A stretch of DNA of 64,000 nt from Lutraria lutraria (taxonomy: Eukaryota; Mollusca; Bivalvia; Venerida; Mactridae), in NCBI GenBank assembly GCA_964023205.1, contig OZ026841.1, positions 29,898,399-29,962,398 of the forward strand. Direction: 5' to 3'. Below the pieces are notes generated by a model. That model was not told the DNA's origin. It was given only the letters and a program-made list of their open reading frames with translations, and did not search any database. Within the stretch, counting starts at the first letter, position 1, and the number at the start of each line of letters is the position of its first letter. Of this stretch, positions 57,501-64,000 are shown in pieces. Made by a program: the position numbers and the translations under genes.

Positions 57501-60500
57501 TCATATAATCCCTAAGCGAAATAGGCGATTGTTTCAACAATCATCGCAAAATCCGGCTGTCCACGGCCACTCGTATCGTAGTTTTATAAAGGCACGGTCT
57601 ACTATGATTAGTTAATTCCTCACCAATTTAGCCAATCAAGACGTGTATACTATACTTAACTCCGTTCGGAAGATCAATACTTACGAACAACGCTATTTAT
57701 TTTACCGAATAAGCGATACAGTATTGAAAAACTACTAAAGCAGTCAATACGCCAATCCCGGTATGAGATATTCAGGAGTTGTCAAGTAGTTGTGAGGCGA
57801 AATACCGATGAAAACTGCACTATTCCATATATTGTCTAGTAATGTGCAATGTTAACTTGCCGGTAGTTCCGAACAAAGTAGCAGATTATCATCGTCGAAT
57901 TTCAATTCCGCTCAATAATCGAAATCCCCACAGCCCGCTGTTGAAACGTTTTCATAATATACAACGTCAATTGCATTCAAATTTATTCTTTATTGACATC
58001 GTGCATTTTATTCTAATTTATAGGCTAAATATATTAAATAATGCAGACAAACGTTTCATCATTTGTATCAGTTACCATTTAACTGTAAAACCTAAAGTAG
58101 ACTTTAATCATGCGAACATGGTCGAATCAAATTCAAATTCGTTGAATAATATCAACCAGAAAATATGTAAATTAGAGGAAACAAGTATGATATCTGAATG
58201 GGAATATGCATATCACCTGATAATGTAATTTGACATTAAAAAATTATTGTAAAGCACTCATCTGACTAACTCAACTAAAACACAACGAATCAAATAAAAA
58301 TCCAAATATGGCATCACTATCAAATCTCAAAACACCGGCTTCCTAGTTCGGGGCGATTTATTTTTAAAACCCATACTATAATTGGAATCATTATAGAATC
58401 TATGCTAAAACTGAAGTATCGCTCAATTTATATGTGCAACATCGAGTTGAATTTTACAAATTTCGGATGTCCAAACAAGAAGAAGAAACTTATGTCCAAT
58501 TTGAAAAGAGTGAAGTTGTCCATCCTTGACGTAACGAAGATGACAGATGTGCTTAAAGCACAGAGAGCATATTTATCGGGCGTTTGATGCAATAACTTCA
58601 GAGAGCAGTTCTAGACTCCGTGGTGAGAGAGGAAGACGAACATGATTTGCTTGTGTTCACCGAGAGTAAATATCCACTAAACTGTCGAGGTGGTCCTTAC
58701 AAATATGAAGGATAGCGTATGTGGACCACATAAAAGTATTCGGTGATTAAATGTCTGAACTGAAGTTGGAATATATACTGAATTAAACATTTGAATTCCG
58801 TTAACAGTTATAATAATCTCGTCTCCCTATTATGGTTATTGCTTTCTGGACAAGTAATTTCAAAGCAAGTCCAGTTTGAGAATATAACATCTTGTAGACA
58901 ATTTCTATTAATGAAACTGTTTTTTATACGATACGGGAAAATATTATACTAAATTGAATGTTTCTGATTTACAGTTTTTTTACTCAAACGATTCAAGTTC
59001 AGTATCAAATATAATTATTGCTCCCTAAATATATAAAGTGCGTCGGAACTGTTAATACTTTAAAATGATTCAAATTACAATATAAACAAGTTACTGTAAG
59101 CCATATTAAAAAGTAGCATGCTCTCTGAAAGTTTGTTTAGGTAATAAAAACAAAACTGCGAAGGCTATAAACAAACTTTCACCAAACCAGACATACCATT
59201 ACCAGACAAGCCTCTGCATGATTATAAGCACCATATTATAGTATTTAATAGCATTGATAAAAATCGAGTTCTGGAATAGAGACATTGAAACTCAACAATC
59301 ACTCGCTGTAAGGGTAGATATGAAACAAAATAAAACTAGATAATAAAGTAATCACACAAAAATGATTTAAACAAATACTCAGCCCGTACGTTTTATCAGA
59401 GCAATAAAATGTTTATTTATCGACTTGGAATCCATTAGAGAGGTCTTTTACAATTTTCTATTATATTTTGGCCCATAAACAACAACTTTCTCCTGATTTT
59501 TTTATCGGTATTCGATCTGGTCATTGCATAAGTAATTGTCCGTTGTCTGCGCAATTTCAACCGATTGTGAGTATATATCCCCGATAAGATATTCAGTCGG
59601 ACCAAGAGATGTCTGGGTTATATATCCTTTCGAAAGTGTTGTTTAACACAGCATAAGATAATAAACATCACATTTCTTCCGTTTTCTCGTAAGGGGAATG
59701 AGATATTTGTTCAATACCATATGGTGATATTGTCTAGTTTGATTTCAGCTGAATTCAATGACTATTATGTATTCTGTATTCATTTACGACGGTAAGGTCA
59801 ACTATTGAGCCCTCGCTAATTCAGAACATCCCAATTTAAAGAAAGGCGAGAGCATTTCAATTCACTGAAGACAACAACAAATGTCGTGGCTGAGATGTTT
59901 TGTTTGCACGCGTCTGTCTGGCAATGGACATAAATGACCAATCGAAAGGATGGAAATTGGTTTGTTCATATTTTCAATGACTCTTGAATAAAGATGTTTC
60001 GCAGAATGAGACGTGAAACCACTCTACACACTCACCCCCCACATACTTCTACAGATTTCAACACGACACGCATTAAGATAATATAAACGGGTGTATTACA
60101 TGTACAACAATCACAAACTATTACTGAATGCAAACGTTTGACAAAATCAAATGAGAAGAACCTCAATTAGAATCTCCACAAGCTTTAAAAGAACGAACAT
60201 ACGAACTGCACTAGCACATTCTAAGTGGTCATAAAAATATTTGCCATTTTTTTGTAAACGGAGGTGTCTTCATTCATTGAGCCTTCAACAAGGAATGTAA
60301 TATCCATATTCTCATCCTGATGGCTAATTAATACAAAGCCAATGATACAACTAAGACATATACACATTCAACAATACCATATGCTGAAAGCTTTTTTAAA
60401 TTAATATATCGTGAATATCGCATTAAAAAAGACTGTCATAAAGTATTACCTGGTATCAAAAAAAATCTCATCAAGTCAAATATTTCCAAGAGTTAGTAAT

Positions 60501-61910
60501 CATTAACCTATTTAGAATAAACACTTAGTCACTTTTAATTTGTTCTGTGAATCTGGCAGCAAGTCTAGTAAATGAAAGTATACAATTTGACACATGTTGT
60601 CAACGGTAATTACATTTCCTTCAGTTAAAAAGATAGAAAAAAGTAAAATATGTCCTTTGGAAACGCAACAGACAGAGTTCTAACGTACCATACATGATAC
60701 TGCCTCCATTAAACCACTCCGAGAAGCTGTTGTACACGCTACCACTAAAAACAGGTACAAAAAGATTTCACTGTTTTATAGACAAAATATAGTTGTAACG
60801 GAAACGACATTCAAGAGACTAACGCAATTAGGTCCTCTGTATGTTCATGCTTTGTTTCATTTCAAAGGTTTTCATCTAATGTAATTGCCGTATGTAGGAG
60901 ATTACCTTCATTTGTCATGAGTAAATTAGGAACACAACTAGTCACAAATCCTGATATTCGATTATCCAAGCAATTACTCACTTTGTATGGCGAGGGTTAA
61001 TGAGAGCTTGGAGTTGATTAAAGCAACTATCAAATTCACAAGTGAAAACACAAAATAATGGTATTATGTATACGCCGTATCTATCAAAAGACAAAGGAAG
61101 CGGCTCCCATAATATAGGAGCTCTTTCTAAAAAAAACAAATACGGTGTACTTAAATAAACATCGCGGTCGACAAAATGGAAGAAAAATCGAAGTTATTGA
61201 AAATGTAAATATGTTCGCAAGATCTGATCAATGGATTATCTCGCAACATGATGCAAATTCCTGACAAGATAATAAAAGTGATGAACGCGAACCTACATTT
61301 ACTCAGCGGAAGAGTCCGCGGAAACAAATTGATATTTTCTGTTTATTCGCGACTATCGGTGAAAGTTAAGTATTTCTGAACAGAGAACTAATGGCTGTTC
61401 GATCGAGCTTTATCATTTCATTGTCTACTTCATGTCGTAAGTGACAGAACAGGTGAACAACTATATGATTATGACATAAATAAGTACAAAGAAGCTCTTA
61501 TAAAAGGATTGCCCTACATGCTTAGTTAATTTTGAAATCATTATGAAAAACACACATTGTCTAGCAATTGTTCACAGGTCTTCACAAGCTCATAAAAGTA
61601 AATGTAAAACAAATACACAGCTAACATGATCTTCAAGTTTTAAAGCCTTGATCCAGGGAACTGCTTAATCACAATCTTATTGAGGAAAAGGAAGCGTTTT
61701 GGCAAGACTCAACAAATCGTGTTTCCGGAACCTTTACATATGCAGGGATGGGAATAAACCATGCATTTTCAAATTCCTTGTATTGGTTGTATTTTTTTTT
61801 AATTTTCAAAAGTACAAAATTAATGTATACTCTTAGATCAAGGAACTACAGACAGTCCACAACTGAGATATTTGTTTGATAGTGTTCGTATTCAAATCTT
61901 ATACATTATA
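54537..61910. other. AT-rich non-coding stretch
   Basis: No gene recognised over 7.4 kb. ORFs such as 57842-58228 (128 residues) and 54944-55237 show no domain pattern. One sharp hairpin at 55876-55904 is listed separately. Confidence 0.5.
55876..55904. repeat. perfect 11-bp hairpin
   Basis: CAATCTAAGAG and CTCTTAGATTG flank a seven-base CGCGAGA loop. No gene adjoins it, and there is no T-run as in a pol III terminator. Confidence 0.8.
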
Positions 61911-62111
61911 CAGTACAACCTCTCCAGAGCAGCTAAACCAACACCCTCCCCCCCCCCCCCCATCTTCAGTAACACCCTTCCTGCAACAGCAACATGATTA
62001 TTTCATATTGCTCTATTTAACTGTTAATTCAACCTATCAAGAGCAACAACCTCTTAACAACAATATAAGTTCACAACTCCCAAAGGATGTTGCTTCAGAG
62101 AGGTTGCACCG
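61911..62111 (+). mobile_element. TA-flanked MITE family 1, copy 4, with internal poly-C insertion
   Basis: CAGTACAACCTCTCCAGAGC at the left, CAGAGAGGTTGCACCG at the right, TA on both sides. A 14-base C run (61948-61961) interrupts the left arm and makes this copy longer than the others. Confidence 0.82.
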
Positions 62112-64000
62112 TACATGTAATCGAGGGGTAGTTTTAAGTCACAGAGGACCAGCTTGCTCAACATTGTGTTTGTTGTTGATTGATTTTTTTTGTGTCAGTC
62201 GTTTGTTTTATTTTATTTTTTCCAAGGGGCAACCAGTTTTAGGTTGATCGTATTAAATTAGTTTTACGCTCTTCATTGCTCCAATGTGATACTAAACAGG
62301 AAGATTATATTGTATCATCCATTTCATGTATGCTGAATGTTCAGGGTCACGTGGTACTTTGGGAACTTGGGAATTTGGAATGGCTTTTTTCTAGTAGGGG
62401 CTACTTTTGTTTTATGTATTCTCTAACGGCACAAGATAAGCATTTATTCCTTTACACTCATTGGAGAATTCTAGCCATTGTATACATCCAAGACTCTAAG
62501 TAGGAAATATGCCATAACTTAGTATGTCATCAGAAAATACCAATTTCTATTAAGTTTGCCTTCTGCATAAACAGGTTTTGATCATTTATTTAGATCAATT
62601 CTCCTGTCAAGCATTTAATGCATTTGTCATGCTGTCTTTCAGAAAGTAATTCATCACTATACTATGATAAACATAATATCTATTCTAATATTCATTGGTT
62701 CAGCATCCTGCATACAAAACACGGCGCGATGTTTCACCAACAGAACTTATCATTGTCAATAACGAAAACGTTGACTGTGACAATTCAAATGCGGGACACT
62801 ATTTTTAAAGATCATTCAATTATGTTTTATGCAGATTTTACATCAGGGCAATATTTCTTAACGGGCATTTTATTGACCAAAATGACACTTTTAAGAGGAA
62901 AGTTTGAAGACGTTTATTCCAGATATTTCAAGTGTTTAACCTATCCGTCCTCTAACTAATAAAATTAATGTTCAATCCAATCGACAGCACGTGTCTATTA
63001 CAGTTGACAAACGTTTACCACAACAAGTGACTTATCTGACGGTGTTGCACATTGGAATCGAACTCACCAATACTTTTTTATTCATAATTCAAGCGTTCTT
63101 TTTTCATTTTTGATCTTGGGAACTATCCAACTTGAGCCATTGAACTGTTAAACATCAATACATACTAACAACATTCCAAGTATACATTGTATAATTCAGA
63201 GGAGGATCCAGGATGGGGGAGCGTTATGTTTAGGAATTTAATGCTATTTCGTTGAATGATATTTCCCCCCCCCCTCACTAGTTATAACTTGTATTCAGTC
63301 TACTTTTAAGCTTTTGTTTTCGTAGTAGTGAATCGATTCCCGGTCATTAATGTATTCCCGGTGTTTAATATCATAAGTATAACTATGCATATCTGCATCT
63401 CAAAGTACGGTTTCCTCTTAGTAATGTAATTTTGTAAGAAAAAAATGACTTAATTGAGTTCAAACGGAGCATGGAACAATATATCGAAATTAAAGCCTTG
63501 TTAATACCACGCGACTTGATTTGGAAAAAGAAACATTTAATTTCCTCAATTTATAACAAGACCTTTCAAAATGAGCAACCACTTTACTAATGCAGTTCTA
63601 TATTTCAGTGAGATATGTAACAGAAGCCAATATTGTTAGCAACATACCTAGAGACACATTAAAATACTCCCTGCGTTAGTAAAGATGCTCACGTTTTCTC
63701 TCTTAATTTCAGGATAAATTCAATTTGGTTTATTAAGGAAATGAACGCCTTGACATCCGATGGCAAGCAAGATATTTTAACCATTACAATATCTCATTTG
63801 GATTTACCGCAAACATGTCGTCTCGTCGAACGCCCTTTGGGACTTTACACTGATGCCTTTTGTACTTCGTACAAGATAAAAAATAATGTATATAGAACTT
63901 AAGTGTGATTGCTAGTGTTTTGTTAAGTAATTTAACGTACGTAAATGAGGGTATTTAATTAGATGTTGCTATCTTGTGTCAAAGTAAAGTGAATATAATG
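62112..64000. other. AT-rich non-coding stretch
   Basis: No gene recognised; the 113-residue ORF at 62618-62959 lacks domain features. GAGGAGGATCCAGGATGGGG at about 63199 and a 10-base C run at 63265 look like a decayed short repeat. Confidence 0.45.

Noticed and set aside
57842..58228. 128-residue + strand ORF
   Set aside because: Composition follows local AT content and no motif is visible.

Overview
The window looks like nuclear DNA of an invertebrate animal, most plausibly a mollusc or other lophotrochozoan. It is AT-rich and mostly non-coding. It carries tRNA-derived SINEs, many small inverted-repeat elements, and one intronless neuropeptide GPCR of the DMSR/myosuppressin-receptor type. 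The phylum is inference, since nothing here fixes the species.

Positions 1 to about 5.4 kb hold the right-hand part of a Maverick/Polinton (adintovirus-like) element, a virus-like DNA transposon, all on the + strand. In order: the 3' part of an rve integrase with a C-terminal chromodomain; a small membrane protein; a penton-like minor capsid protein; a basic virion-core protein; a double-jelly-roll major capsid protein broken by a frameshift; a Cys/His-rich protein of unknown function; an adenain-like cysteine protease; a polyadenylation signal; and then a separate small gene. Spacing is virus-tight, with two ATGA start/stop overlaps and one 14-base overlap. DNA polymerase B and the packaging ATPase are not in the window and would have to lie to the left. 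Two frameshifts suggest a decaying copy or assembly errors.

The most unusual part is the terminal cassette at 4.70-5.35 kb. Three CRE/ATF-like sites precede a coiled-coil ORF. That ORF passes, with a frameshift, into a Cys-rich frame. Twelve bases after the Cys-rich stop codon come two tandem, canonical replication-dependent histone mRNA 3' stem-loops (6-bp stem, TTTC loop). They differ only by one compensatory base-pair change, and a purine-rich histone-downstream-element-like stretch follows. No histone gene is recognisable beside them. This suggests that the element ends one gene with histone-type, poly(A)-independent 3' processing while its late genes use an ordinary AATAAA.

From 5.5 kb to 64 kb the only convincing gene is the GPCR at 16050-17258 (- strand). 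The rest is AT-rich non-coding DNA studded with repeats: a CAG/CAC triplet array with a 93-bp higher-order period (7.8-8.2 kb); a 40-bp minisatellite alternating as 80-bp dimers (29.9 kb); three copies of one SINE family plus other SINE-like pieces; TA-flanked Tc1/mariner-like MITEs; two further MITE families; a 69-bp element bounded by perfect 15-bp inverted repeats; a 466-bp inverted-repeat element with internal palindromic repeats (54.1-54.5 kb); and several hairpins and microsatellites. No CRISPR array, rRNA gene or functional tRNA gene was seen.
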